The notes below the pieces were generated by a model that made no database searches, was not told the origin of the DNA, and worked only from the letters and a program-made list of their open reading frames with translations. A stretch of 64,000 bases of DNA, from the NCBI GenBank assembly GCA_040902725.1, contig JBBDWU010000041.1, forward strand, positions 18,476-82,475, written 5' to 3'. The position numbers and the translations under genes were made by a program. Shown here piece by piece: positions 8,888 through 17,223 of this stretch. The DNA is from JACVRU01 sp040902725. Its GTDB lineage: Bacteria; Actinomycetota; Thermoleophilia; Gaiellales; Gaiellaceae. How positions within the stretch are numbered: the stretch's first letter is position 1; every line of letters starts with the position of its first letter.

Positions 8888-10248
8888 AAGGTCGCCTCCT
8901 GTTGCTCGGCGGGGCGGCCGCTCTCTGCGCGGCGGTCGCGGCGTCGGTCGCCCCGCCCGGCGCGGCCGCAACGTGCACGCAGGCTCAGAAGGACGCCCGT
9001 GTTGCGGCCGCGAACGCGTACCGAAAGCGGATGGCTCCCCAGCGCCGCGCGTACTTCGTGCGCGTTACGGCCCCGCAGAAGCGCACCGCGTTCGTGAAGA
9101 GGCAGCAGGCGAAGCTGACGACCCTGAGGACTGCGGCCGCGTGCACGGTCGTCACGCCGCTCCCGCCCAGCTCGGCTGCGAGTTGCGACTTCGAGCTCGA
9201 GCCGAACCGGGAGGCCGTTCGCAACCAGCCATTCCTGCACAGCCCGATGCGTAACCTCGGTCCCCTCGAGCCCGGCGCCTTCATTCCCGCTCTGGGTCGC
9301 GCCGAAGCCGTCATGGTGTTCGTCGACTTCCCGGGCGCGCCCGCCAGCGAGAGTGCCGCCGGCCTCGCGGGCATGTACACGGCTTACCTCGACTGGTTCC
9401 AGCAGGCGTCCTACGGCCGCTTCTCGGTGAACGTCACCGTCGTGCCAACGTGGTTCCGGATGCCGGAGCCGGGTGGTTCCTACGGCCCGCTCCAGGTCGC
9501 GGAGAATGCAGACCGGTACCTCGCGGATGCCGTCGCAGCGGCCGGGAGCGCGGTTGACTTCTCGCGCTACGACTCGGTGTGGGTCGTTCCGTCGGCGGAG
9601 TCGGGAGTCTTCGGCGGCTCGAACTACGTGCGCTATCCCGGTCGGGGTGTAGCGGCGAACAGCGCAGAGCTCCGCTTCGGCGTACTGCTGTCACCGTCTC
9701 GCCGCGGCGCTCCGTTCGAGGCGGCCCACCTGAACCACCGGGTCCTTGCCTCCCTGGGCACGAGTGACCTGGGGGAGAACTCGAACAAGCCACTGGGCCA
9801 CTGGGACCCGAACTTCGCGGACTCGCAGGGGGCACGAACGGCGCATCTCCTCGGCTGGCACAAGTGGCTCCTCCGCTGGCTCGACCCGGCGCAGATCACC
9901 TGCCTCCGCGAGCCCGGCGTGCTCGAAGAGACGCTGACGCCGATCGCCCGAGCAGGCGGCAAGAAGCTCGTCGTCGTGCCCACCGGGCCCTCGACGGCGT
10001 ATGCGCTCGAGGTGCGGCGGCAGCTCGGCTACGACCGCGGCATCTGCCGGGAAGGCATCCTCCTCTACACGCTGGACTCGCAGATCCTCAGCGGCAACGG
10101 GCCGGTGGAGGGGAAGTCTGCGGGCACGGGCTGCTCGCCCGACGTGATGCCGTTCGCCGTCGGCGAAACGTACGAGGACGCGGGGATCAAGGTCGAGGTA
10201 CTCGCGACCGACGGCAGCGGCTACCGCGTGCGCGTCACGAAGAAGTAG
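8884..10248 (+). CDS. Secreted M6-like paralogue with a destroyed zinc site
   Basis: This 454-residue protein is colinear with the preceding protease: signal peptide, two-cysteine basic segment, SYGRFSVNVTVVPTWFRMP, LGWHKWLLRWLDPAQITC and the same C-terminal domain ending GYRVRVTKK. Where the paralogue has HEHLHSMGLPD, this one reads HRVLASLGTSD (residues 285-295). The catalytic Glu is Arg and the second His is Ala, so it cannot bind zinc or cut in the usual way. The frame is intact and codon use is normal, so it looks like a maintained pseudoenzyme, not a decaying gene. Role (inhibitor, decoy, binding partner) is inference. Confidence 0.78.
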   Translation: MKGRLLLLGGAAALCAAVAASVAPPGAAATCTQAQKDARVAAANAYRKRMAPQRRAYFVRVTAPQKRTAFVKRQQAKLTTLRTAAACTVVTPLPPSSAASCDFELEPNREAVRNQPFLHSPMRNLGPLEPGAFIPALGRAEAVMVFVDFPGAPASESAAGLAGMYTAYLDWFQQASYGRFSVNVTVVPTWFRMPEPGGSYGPLQVAENADRYLADAVAAAGSAVDFSRYDSVWVVPSAESGVFGGSNYVRYPGRGVAANSAELRFGVLLSPSRRGAPFEAAHLNHRVLASLGTSDLGENSNKPLGHWDPNFADSQGARTAHLLGWHKWLLRWLDPAQITCLREPGVLEETLTPIARAGGKKLVVVPTGPSTAYALEVRRQLGYDRGICREGILLYTLDSQILSGNGPVEGKSAGTGCSPDVMPFAVGETYEDAGIKVEVLATDGSGYRVRVTKK

Positions 10249-10254
10249 TCGAGC

Positions 10255-10260
10255 TAACAT
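10255..10260 (+). promoter_or_regulatory. -10 element TAACAT placed for a leaderless miaB mRNA
   Basis: TAACAT ends 8 bases before the miaB GTG at 10269. No Shine-Dalgarno sequence lies in the 20-base gap after the protease-like gene. Confidence 0.45.
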
Positions 10261-10268
10261 CGGGCCTC

Positions 10269-11585
10269 GTGCGGCGCTACCACGTCACCACGTTCGGCTG
10301 CCAGATGAACGCGCACGACTCGGAGCGGATCAAGGGACTGCTCGAGGAGCTCGGACTGGGGGAGACCGCGTTCCCCGAAGAGGCGGACGTCCTCGTCTTC
10401 AACACGTGCACGATCCGGGAGAAGCCCGACACGCGGCTCGCCGCGCACCTCGGCAACGCGAAGGCGCTCAAGCGCCAGGACCCGGACAAGGTGATCGCCG
10501 TCGGCGGGTGCTACGCGGAGGCGCAACAAGAGCGGATCTTCGCGCTCTACCCGTTCGTGGACGTGGCCTTCGGGCCGGGCTCGATCTCGCACCTCGGCGA
10601 GTGGCTCGGCGCCGGAGGGATCGGAGTCGCCCGCGGCCGCTTCGGCGCCGGTGAGGAGCGCACCTTCGCAGCCGAGCTCCCGACGCACCGCGAGCGCCGT
10701 TTCCAGGCCTGGGTGCAGATCTCCATGGGCTGCAACTCCGTGTGCTCCTACTGCATCGTGCCGCGCGTCCGGGGACGCGAGGTCAGCCGGCGGCCGGGCG
10801 AGATCCTCGCCGAGGTGGCGCGGCTGGCGGAAAGCGGCGTCCGCGAGGTCATCCTCCTCGGCCAGAACGTCAACTCCTACGGCCGCGACGTCGGCGGCGA
10901 CTTCGCCGAGCTCCTGCGGGCGGTGGACGCGGTCGAGGGCATCGACCGGATCCGCTTCACGAGCCCGCACCCGAAGGACTTTCGCGACCCGGTGATCGAG
11001 GCGATGGCGGAGTGCGACGCGGTCTGCGAGCACGCCCACCTGCCGCTCCAATCGGGCTCGACCCGCATCCTCAAGGCGATGCGGCGGACCTACAGCCGCG
11101 AACGCTTCGTCGCGCTCGCCGACCGGATGCGGGACGCGATCCCGGACCTAGCGCTGACGACCGACCTGATCGTCGGCTTCCCCGGCGAGACCGAGGCGGA
11201 CTTCCAGGAGACGCTGGCCGCGGTCGAGGAGGTCGGCTTTGACGCCGCGTTCACGTTCGTCTACAGCCCGCGCAGCGGCACGGAGGGGGCGACGATGCCC
11301 GGGCAGGTCCCCGACGAGGTCAAGCGCGAGCGGATCGAGCGGCTCGTCGACGTCGTGCAGCGCGTGGCCGCCGAGCGAAACGGCGGGCGCGTCGGGCGCA
11401 CCGAGGAGGTTCTCGTCGAGGGCGCCAGCCGCACGGACGCAGCCCTCCTCCGTGGCCGCACGCGTCGCAACACCACGGTCAACTTCGCCGGCTCCGCGCT
11501 CCCGGGCGAGCTCGTTGAGGTGCGGATCACGTCCGCGACCTCGACGACGCTCGCGGGCGAGCCGCTCGTCGCCGCCGCCGCTTGA
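10269..11585 (+). CDS. miaB: tRNA-2-methylthio-N6-dimethylallyladenosine synthase
   Basis: The 438-residue protein has the UPF0004 domain with its cluster cysteines (TFGCQMN at Cys11, NTCTIRE, GGCYAE), then the radical SAM motif CNSVCSYC at residues 155-162, and a C-terminal TRAM domain. MiaB adds a methylthio group to i6A37 in tRNA, the product of MiaA, whose gene lies 0.7 kb downstream. Start: GTG 10269 gives a standard N-terminus. The stop overlaps the next TTG start. Confidence 0.95.
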   Translation: MRRYHVTTFGCQMNAHDSERIKGLLEELGLGETAFPEEADVLVFNTCTIREKPDTRLAAHLGNAKALKRQDPDKVIAVGGCYAEAQQERIFALYPFVDVAFGPGSISHLGEWLGAGGIGVARGRFGAGEERTFAAELPTHRERRFQAWVQISMGCNSVCSYCIVPRVRGREVSRRPGEILAEVARLAESGVREVILLGQNVNSYGRDVGGDFAELLRAVDAVEGIDRIRFTSPHPKDFRDPVIEAMAECDAVCEHAHLPLQSGSTRILKAMRRTYSRERFVALADRMRDAIPDLALTTDLIVGFPGETEADFQETLAAVEEVGFDAAFTFVYSPRSGTEGATMPGQVPDEVKRERIERLVDVVQRVAAERNGGRVGRTEEVLVEGASRTDAALLRGRTRRNTTVNFAGSALPGELVEVRITSATSTTLAGEPLVAAAA

Positions 11586-12313
11586 AGTCGTTGCGTAGCC
11601 GCGAGCTGGTCTGGGACGGCTGCATCAACGTCCGCGACCTCGGCGGCCTGCCGACCGAGGACGGGCGCACCACCCGCTTCAAAGGCGTCGTTCGCTCGGA
11701 CAGCGTTCGCCAGCTGACCGAGGAGGGCTGGCAGGCCCTCGCCGGGTACGGCGTCCGGCGGATCGTCGACCTGCGCTGGCACGACGAGCTGGCCGAGGAT
11801 CCGCGACGCGACCTCGACATCGAAGTCGTGCACGTCCCGGTCTTCCCGGACCTTGGCGACCCCGCGTGGGAAGAGGCCGGCGCAGGGGGCGACCGAGGGC
11901 GAGAGTACGCCTGGCTGCTCGAGACCGGGGCCGATCGGTTCGCGCAAGCGGTCACATCGGTCAGCGAGGCGCCCGAGGGCCCTGTCGTCGTGCACTGCGC
12001 GGCGGGCAAGGACCGGACCGGCCTCGTCGCCGCCCTCGTGCTCCGCCTCGTGGGCGTGCCCCACGAGGCGATTGTCGACGACTACGTCATCAGCGGCCGC
12101 AACCTCGAGCATCTGATCGGGCCCTGGGTGGAGGAGGCGCCCGACGACAAGGAGCGCAAGCGGAGGATCTACCTCGGCATGACCCCGCCCGCCGCGATCG
12201 AGCACGCCGTCGTCGAGGCCGAGCGGCGCCATGGATCCGTGCACGAGTACCTTCGCTCAGGCGGCGCGTCGCACGAAACGCTCACGCGCCTGCAAGAGCA
12301 GCTCGTTGATTGA
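11582..12313 (+). CDS. PtpB-like tyrosine-protein phosphatase
   Basis: The 243-residue protein begins with INVRDLGGLPTEDGRTT, typical of Y_phosphatase3 (PtpB/LipA-like) proteins, and has the catalytic P-loop HCAAGKDRTG, i.e. C-x5-R with the extra Lys and Asp seen in dual-specificity or lipid phosphatases of this group. No signal peptide is present, so it probably acts in the cytosol. TTG start overlaps the miaB stop, and its own end overlaps miaA. Being inside the miaB-miaA run says little about its substrate. Confidence 0.82.
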   Translation: MKSLRSRELVWDGCINVRDLGGLPTEDGRTTRFKGVVRSDSVRQLTEEGWQALAGYGVRRIVDLRWHDELAEDPRRDLDIEVVHVPVFPDLGDPAWEEAGAGGDRGREYAWLLETGADRFAQAVTSVSEAPEGPVVVHCAAGKDRTGLVAALVLRLVGVPHEAIVDDYVISGRNLEHLIGPWVEEAPDDKERKRRIYLGMTPPAAIEHAVVEAERRHGSVHEYLRSGGASHETLTRLQEQLVD

Positions 12314-13184
12314 GCCGCTCGTCCTCGCGATCTTCGGCCCGACCGCCTCCGGCAAGAGCGCGGTGGCGGAGGCGGTCGCAGATCGCACGCCGGCCGAGCT
12401 CGTCTCGGCGGACTCGATGCAGGTCTACCGGCGGCTGCCGATCCTCACAAACCAGCCGGAGCGGCCTACGAGGCTCGTCGCCATCTGGTCGCTCGCGCAT
12501 GAAGCCTCGGTGGGCGAATACCAGCAGCTCGCTCACGCGGCGATCGACGAGCTCCTCGCCGCGGACCGGACGCCGGTCGTCGTAGGCGGCACCGGTCTCT
12601 ACCTCCGAGCAGCCCTCGCCGACCTCGACCTCCCACCGGCCCCGGAGCCCGGGGTCCGCGAGGAGTGGGAGGCGTTCTACGACACCCACGGCCCGCTCCA
12701 TGCTCACGGCCGGCTCCAGGCCCTCGATCCGGAGGCGGCGGCCGGCGTCCACCCGAACGACCGTCGGCGGGTCGTCCGCGCGCTCGAGCTCGCCGCCATG
12801 GGAAGTTCGCTCGCCGGCGAGCGCCTCTGGAGCGGCGAGTACCGCCGGCCGACGCTCGTCTTCGGGCTCGACGTGCCGCCCGCCGTGCTCGAGCGCCGGA
12901 TCGAGGAACGGACGCGGGCCATGTTCGACGCGGGTGTCCAGGAAGAGGTGCGGAAGGCCCTGGAGGGGCCGATCTCCTCGACCGCCCGGCAGGTGCTCGG
13001 CCTCGACGACGTGGCGTCGCTCCCCCGTGAGGAGGCCATCACTGTGCTCACCGCGCGAACACGCCGCTACGCGGCCTACCAGCGGAAGTGGATGCGGCGG
13101 GTTCCCGGCCTGGTTAGCGTTGACGCGGACCGGCCCCCGGCGGCCGTCGCGGATGAGATTCTCGAAGTGGCAAGCGCTCGGTAA
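12306..13184 (+). CDS. miaA: tRNA dimethylallyltransferase
   Basis: The 292-residue protein has the P-loop GPTASGKS at residues 11-18, then SADSMQVYR, VVGGTGLYLRA and HPNDRRRVVRALEL, all characteristic of MiaA. It transfers dimethylallyl from DMAPP to A37 of tRNAs reading UNN codons; MiaB then methylthiolates the product. Start is TTG 12306 within the end of the phosphatase gene; this places the P-loop at the normal distance from the N-terminus. The 3' end overlaps dapF by 32 bases. Confidence 0.94.
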   Translation: MIEPLVLAIFGPTASGKSAVAEAVADRTPAELVSADSMQVYRRLPILTNQPERPTRLVAIWSLAHEASVGEYQQLAHAAIDELLAADRTPVVVGGTGLYLRAALADLDLPPAPEPGVREEWEAFYDTHGPLHAHGRLQALDPEAAAGVHPNDRRRVVRALELAAMGSSLAGERLWSGEYRRPTLVFGLDVPPAVLERRIEERTRAMFDAGVQEEVRKALEGPISSTARQVLGLDDVASLPREEAITVLTARTRRYAAYQRKWMRRVPGLVSVDADRPPAAVADEILEVASAR

Positions 13185-13905
13185 CGCCTACCTCGTCGTC
13201 GAGGACGAGGCGCTGACGGCCGAGCGCGCCCGGGAGCTCTGCGACCCCGAGCGTGGCATCGGCGCCGACGGCGTGCTCGAGATCGTCGCCGTCGACGGTG
13301 CCCGGGCCTCGGTCGCAGTCTGGAACCCGGACGGATCGGTCGCGGAGCTCTCCGGAAACGGCGCCCGCATCGCCGCCCGCTGGCTCGCGGAGCGCTCGGG
13401 GGCGGACGAGGTGACGCTCACGTTCGGAAAGCGGGAGGTCACCGGGCGGATGCTGGCGGGCGACGACGTGCGGCTCGAGCTGGGTGCGGTGGAGGTGGCG
13501 GAGACGGAGCGGCTGACGGTGGACGGGCAGCTGGTCGAGGTCACTCCCGTCTCGGTCGGCAACCCGCACGCGGTCGTGCGCGGCGAGCCCGACCGCGACG
13601 CCCTCCTGGCGCTCGGTCCCGCACTCGAGCACCACGAGCGCTTCCCGGGGCGGACGAACGTCCAGCTCGTGCGCGTGGACGGCCCGGGCGAACTGACCGT
13701 GCTCGTCTGGGAGCGCGGAGCGGGGGAGACGGCGGCCTCCGGCTCGAGCGCCGTTGCCGCGGCCGCGGCCGCGGTCGCCAACCGCTGGGTCGAGAGCCCC
13801 GTTCGGGTGCGGATGCCCGGCGGCGAGCTCCTCGTCGAGCTGGACGAGGAGAACCGCGCCACGCTTACCGGCCCCGTTACCTACGTGTACTCGGGTGAGC
13901 TCTGA
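13153..13905 (+). CDS. dapF: Diaminopimelate epimerase family protein with both catalytic Cys replaced by Ser
   Basis: The 250-residue protein has the DapF two-lobe pattern: FSKWQALGNAYLVVE at the N-terminus, NPDGSVAELSGNGARI around residue 67, VSVGNPHAVV, and WERGAGETAASGSS around residue 196. DapF interconverts LL- and meso-diaminopimelate with two opposed cysteines (73 and 217 in E. coli). Here both are serine (TCC codons at 13351-13353 and 13738-13740). Everything around them is conserved. The gene overlaps miaA and faces dapD/dapC across a terminator, so a lysine or peptidoglycan role is likely, but the chemistry must differ or another enzyme does the epimerisation. Confidence 0.85.
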   Translation: MRFSKWQALGNAYLVVEDEALTAERARELCDPERGIGADGVLEIVAVDGARASVAVWNPDGSVAELSGNGARIAARWLAERSGADEVTLTFGKREVTGRMLAGDDVRLELGAVEVAETERLTVDGQLVEVTPVSVGNPHAVVRGEPDRDALLALGPALEHHERFPGRTNVQLVRVDGPGELTVLVWERGAGETAASGSSAVAAAAAAVANRWVESPVRVRMPGGELLVELDEENRATLTGPVTYVYSGEL

Positions 13906-13951
13906 TTAGCGGTGTCGTCTTGGTCCAGCCGGTCGACCGGTCGTTTCAGAC

Positions 13952-13976
13952 GGATGCTGGGCGAAGCCCAGCATCC
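13952..13976. terminator. Bidirectional terminator between dapF and dapD
   Basis: A perfect 11-bp stem, GGATGCTGGGC and GCCCAGCATCC, closes a GAA loop in the convergent gap between dapF and dapD. There is no long T-run on either side. Confidence 0.7.
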
Positions 13977-13984
13977 TGATGGTC

Positions 13985-14002
13985 GGCGCCGCGAGCGGCG
14001 CC
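13985..14002. terminator. Second hairpin abutting the dapD stop
   Basis: GGCGCCGC and GCGGCGCC form a compact GC-only palindrome that ends on the base before the dapD stop codon. It is probably part of the same termination region. Confidence 0.4.
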
Positions 14003-14746
14003 TTAGGCGGCGATCTCGAACTCGCGCAGGACGTCGTTGAGGCTCGTCTTGAGGTCCGTCGACGCGTCGCGCTCCCCGACGATCAGCGCGCAGGAGAGGT
14101 GATAGGTGCCGGCGGCGAACTCCTTGGCCCGCGTCCCCGGAAGGACGACCGCCCGCGCGGGCACCTCGCCGCGGTACTCGACCGGCTTCGCGCCGGTGAC
14201 GTCGATGATCGGCACCGACGCGGAGAGGACGACGTGCGGCGCGATCACCGCGCCCGCGCCGACGACGATGCCCTCGACCACGACCGCCCGCGAGCCGATG
14301 AACGCGCCGTCCTCGACGATCACCGGGCGCGCCTGCGGGGGCTCGAGCACGCCGCCGATGCCGACGCCCCCGGCGAGATGGACGTCGGCGCCGATCTGGG
14401 CGCAGGAGCCGACGGTGGCCCACGTGTCGACCATCGTCCGCGGCCCGACCCAGGCGCCGATGTTGACGTAGCTCGGCATCAGCACGACTCCTTCGCCCAG
14501 ATACGAGCCGTAGCGGGCGACGGCGGGCGGGACGACGCGCACGCCGTCCTCGGGCCGGACCCGCTTGAGCGGGATCTTGTCGAGATAGGTGTAGGGGCCG
14601 TGCTCGAGCGGCTCGACCTTCCGCAGCCGGAAGTACTCGAGGATCGCCTCCTTGGCCTCCGTGTCGACGACCCATTCGCCGTTGACCTTGTCGGCGACGC
14701 GCCGCCGGCCGCGGTCGAGCGCCTCGATGATCGCCTCGACGTCCAG
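14003..14746 (-). CDS. dapD: Tetrahydrodipicolinate N-succinyltransferase, CTG start
   Basis: The C-terminal left-handed beta-helix matches DapD closely (VLMPSYVNIGAWV, MVDTWATVGSCAQIG, HLAGGVGIGGVLEP). The N-terminal part, IIEALDRGRRRVADKVNGEW, aligns with the E. coli DapD N-terminal domain. That part has no ATG, GTG or TTG; the first GTG (14542) would remove a conserved domain. CTG at 14746 follows the dapC stop directly and sits 8 bases after a perfect AGGAGG, so CTG is taken as the start (247 residues). DapD succinylates tetrahydrodipicolinate; DapC, next to it, transaminates the product. Confidence 0.88.
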   Translation of the reverse strand: MDVEAIIEALDRGRRRVADKVNGEWVVDTEAKEAILEYFRLRKVEPLEHGPYTYLDKIPLKRVRPEDGVRVVPPAVARYGSYLGEGVVLMPSYVNIGAWVGPRTMVDTWATVGSCAQIGADVHLAGGVGIGGVLEPPQARPVIVEDGAFIGSRAVVVEGIVVGAGAVIAPHVVLSASVPIIDVTGAKPVEYRGEVPARAVVLPGTRAKEFAAGTYHLSCALIVGERDASTDLKTSLNDVLREFEIAA

Positions 14747-15892
14747 TCAGAGCACCTCCTCGAGGATCGCCGCCGCCTTGCGGCAGTCTTCCAGGCTCGG
14801 CACGAGCGCGAGCCGGACGTAGCCCTCGCCCGCCGCGCCCAGGTACGAGCCCGGAGCGACCACGACGCCGTGGGCGAGCAGCCCGCGCGCGAATCCCTCC
14901 GAGGTCTCGCCGGCAGGCACCTCGACCCAGAGGTACATCGTGGCGGCGCTCCCGGCGATCCGCAGGCCCTTGCGCTCGAGCACGCCGGCGAGCAGCGCCC
15001 GCTTGGCGCGATACCGCTCGCGCGTCTCCTCGACGTGCGCCTCGTCGCCCCAGGCGGCGATCGACGCGCGTTGGACGAACTCCTGCGGCGCCGTCCCCAC
15101 CGTTGGCCGGAAGGCGCGCAGCCCCGCGATCAGCTCGGGATCGCCGGCGGCGAAGCCCGACCGGTAGCCGGTCATCGACGAGCGCTTGCTCAGCGTGTTG
15201 AACACGAGGACGTTCCGGCGGTCGGCGAGCTGCAGGGCCGAGGCCGGCGGGCTTTCGAACCAGAGCTCCGTGTAGGCCTCGTCGGAGGCGAGGACGAACC
15301 CGTGCCGGCGGGCGCGCTCGGCCAGGCGCTCGTAGAGCTCGAGCGGCGCGACCGCGCCGGTGGGGTTGTTCGGATAGTTGACCCAGAAGATCGCGAGCCG
15401 GTCCCACACGTCGTCGCCGAGCGCGTCCAGGTCGGGGAGGAAGCCATTCCGCTCCAGGAGCGGCACGGCGAGCGGCTCGGCGCCCGCGAAGAGCGCGCCT
15501 CGCTCGTAGACGGGGTAGCCGGGATCGGGCACGGCGACGAGGCGGCGGTCGCCGACGACGACCTGCGCCAGGCTGAAGATCGCCTCCTTGCTGCCGAGGG
15601 TGGGGATGATCTCGCGGTCCGGGTCGAGGGTGACGCCGAAGCGCCGATCGGCCCAGCCCGCGATCGCCTCGCGCAGCTCCGGCAGGCCCTGCGCGAGCGG
15701 ATAGGACGAGGCGGCGGTGAGCGCCTCGACGAGCGCGGTTCGCACGAGCTCCGGCGTGGGCTCGCGCGGGTCGCCGACCCCGAAGTCGAGGATCTCCACG
15801 CCGGTCGCCGCGGCTTCGCGCTTCGCCTCCTCCAGCCGGACGAAGGGATAAGCGGCCAGCGAGGCCAGCAGCGGGGAGAGGGGAGCGCTCAC
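14747..15892 (-). CDS. dapC: Succinyldiaminopimelate aminotransferase (class I/II PLP enzyme)
   Basis: The 381-residue protein is a fold-type I aminotransferase with VPDPGYPVYERGA, WVNYPNNPTGAV, ASDEAYTELWF and the PLP-lysine region NTLSKRSSMTGYRSGF. Its position immediately upstream of dapD and facing dapF supports N-succinyl-LL-DAP aminotransferase in the succinylase branch of lysine synthesis. GTG start at 15892 has a TACGAT element 8 bases upstream and no Shine-Dalgarno. Specificity rests on context. Confidence 0.87.
   Translation of the reverse strand: MSAPLSPLLASLAAYPFVRLEEAKREAAATGVEILDFGVGDPREPTPELVRTALVEALTAASSYPLAQGLPELREAIAGWADRRFGVTLDPDREIIPTLGSKEAIFSLAQVVVGDRRLVAVPDPGYPVYERGALFAGAEPLAVPLLERNGFLPDLDALGDDVWDRLAIFWVNYPNNPTGAVAPLELYERLAERARRHGFVLASDEAYTELWFESPPASALQLADRRNVLVFNTLSKRSSMTGYRSGFAAGDPELIAGLRAFRPTVGTAPQEFVQRASIAAWGDEAHVEETRERYRAKRALLAGVLERKGLRIAGSAATMYLWVEVPAGETSEGFARGLLAHGVVVAPGSYLGAAGEGYVRLALVPSLEDCRKAAAILEEVL
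14755..14760 (-). promoter_or_regulatory. Shine-Dalgarno AGGAGG deciding the dapD CTG start
   Basis: Read on the minus strand, AGGAGG lies inside the last codons of dapC, followed by 8 bases that include the dapC TGA, then CTG. This spacing is ideal for CTG 14746 and for no other codon. Confidence 0.65.
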
Positions 15893-15900
15893 GCGAAACG

Positions 15901-15921
15901 ATCGTAACGGCGGGGCATAAT
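15901..15921. promoter_or_regulatory. Back-to-back leaderless promoters for dapC and hflX
   Basis: The 35-base gap between two divergent start codons contains TACGAT on the minus strand (15906-15901, 8 bases before the dapC GTG) and CATAAT on the plus strand (15916-15921, 6 bases before the hflX GTG). Neither gene has a Shine-Dalgarno sequence. Confidence 0.5.
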
Positions 15922-15927
15922 GGCCTC

Positions 15928-17223
15928 GTGACCTCTCGCCAGCCCGATCCGGCTCCGGGAGCAGAGCCGGAGCGCGGCTTCGTCGTCGCGGTCCTCGCCC
16001 AGGGCTCGAACGGCGCCGACGAGCTGGCCGAGCTTCGAGAGCTGGCGGTGACGGCCGGCGTCGAGCCGGTCGGCGAGCTGCTCCAGCACCGCGGCCGTTC
16101 CGATCCGCGAACGTACGTCGGCAAGGGCAAGCTCGAGGAGCTCAAGCAGGCATACGCGGCGTCGGGCGCGGAGGTGCTGCTGGTCGACGCGGAGCTCTCG
16201 CCGACGCAGCAGCGGACGCTCGAGGACGCGCTCGCGGCGCGCGTCGCGGACCGGACGCAGCTGATCCTCGACATCTTCGCCCAGCACGCCCGCAGCGCCG
16301 AGGGCAAGCTCCAGGTCGAGCTCGCGCAGCTCCAGTACAACCTCCCGCGCATGCGGGGCATGTGGCAGCACCTCGAGCGCCTCGGCGGCGGGCTCGGCAC
16401 CCGGGGCCCGGGCGAGTCGCAGCTCGAGACCGACCGCCGGCTGGCGCGCCGCCGGGTCGGCCTCCTGCGCCGCAAGCTCGCCGCGCTGCGCGGCCAGCGC
16501 GAGACGCGCCGCCAGGAGCGGCTCCGGACCCAGGTTCCGACGGTCGCGCTCGCCGGCTACACGAACGTCGGCAAGTCCACGCTGCTCAACGCGCTGACCA
16601 ATGCCGGCGTCTCGGTCCGCGACCGGCTGTTCGAGACCGTGGATCCGACGACACGCGGCTTCGAGCACGACGGCAGGCGCTATCTCGTCACTGACACCGT
16701 CGGCTTCATCCGCCGGCTCCCGCACGAGCTCGTCGAAGGGTTCGCGGCGACGCTCGAGGAGACTCTCGTGGCCGACGTCGTGCTCCACGTGGCCGACGCC
16801 TCGGCGCCGGACGAGCGGCTCGAGGAGATGGTCAAGGCCGTCGACGACGTCCTCCACGAGATCGGCGCCGACTCGATCCCGCGCGAGCTCGCCCTCAACA
16901 AGATCGACGCGGTCGACCCGCCGCGCCGCCGGCAGCTCGCGAACCGGTTCCCGGACGCGGTGCTCGTCTCCGCGGCGACGGGGGAGGGACTGGACGACCT
17001 GCGGGCGCGCATCGCGGAGAGGTTCGCCGAGCGCTACGAGCCCGTCATGCTGCTCGTCCCCTACGACGAGGGGGAGAAGCTGTCGGAGCTTTATGCGCTC
17101 GGGGCGCCGATCGAGGAGCGGATCGACGGGCCCGACGGGGTCGTGATCCGGGCCCGCCTGCCGCGCGCTGAGATCCGCCGGTTCGCGCGGTATCTGCTCG
17201 CCGAGGCCGCGCCCGCGCGGTGA
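15928..17223 (+). CDS. hflX: Ribosome-associated GTPase HflX
   Basis: The 431-residue protein has the HflX N-terminal domain with DPRTYVGKGKLEEL and LVDAELSPTQQRTLE, the middle segment LGTRGPGESQLETDRR, and the G domain with P-loop GYTNVGKST, switch DTVGFIRRLPHEL and NKID. HflX splits stalled or hibernating 70S ribosomes. The stop overlaps the dut start (GTGA). The first ~20 residues are proline- and glutamate-rich and probably disordered. Confidence 0.94.
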   Translation: MTSRQPDPAPGAEPERGFVVAVLAQGSNGADELAELRELAVTAGVEPVGELLQHRGRSDPRTYVGKGKLEELKQAYAASGAEVLLVDAELSPTQQRTLEDALAARVADRTQLILDIFAQHARSAEGKLQVELAQLQYNLPRMRGMWQHLERLGGGLGTRGPGESQLETDRRLARRRVGLLRRKLAALRGQRETRRQERLRTQVPTVALAGYTNVGKSTLLNALTNAGVSVRDRLFETVDPTTRGFEHDGRRYLVTDTVGFIRRLPHELVEGFAATLEETLVADVVLHVADASAPDERLEEMVKAVDDVLHEIGADSIPRELALNKIDAVDPPRRRQLANRFPDAVLVSAATGEGLDDLRARIAERFAERYEPVMLLVPYDEGEKLSELYALGAPIEERIDGPDGVVIRARLPRAEIRRFARYLLAEAAPAR

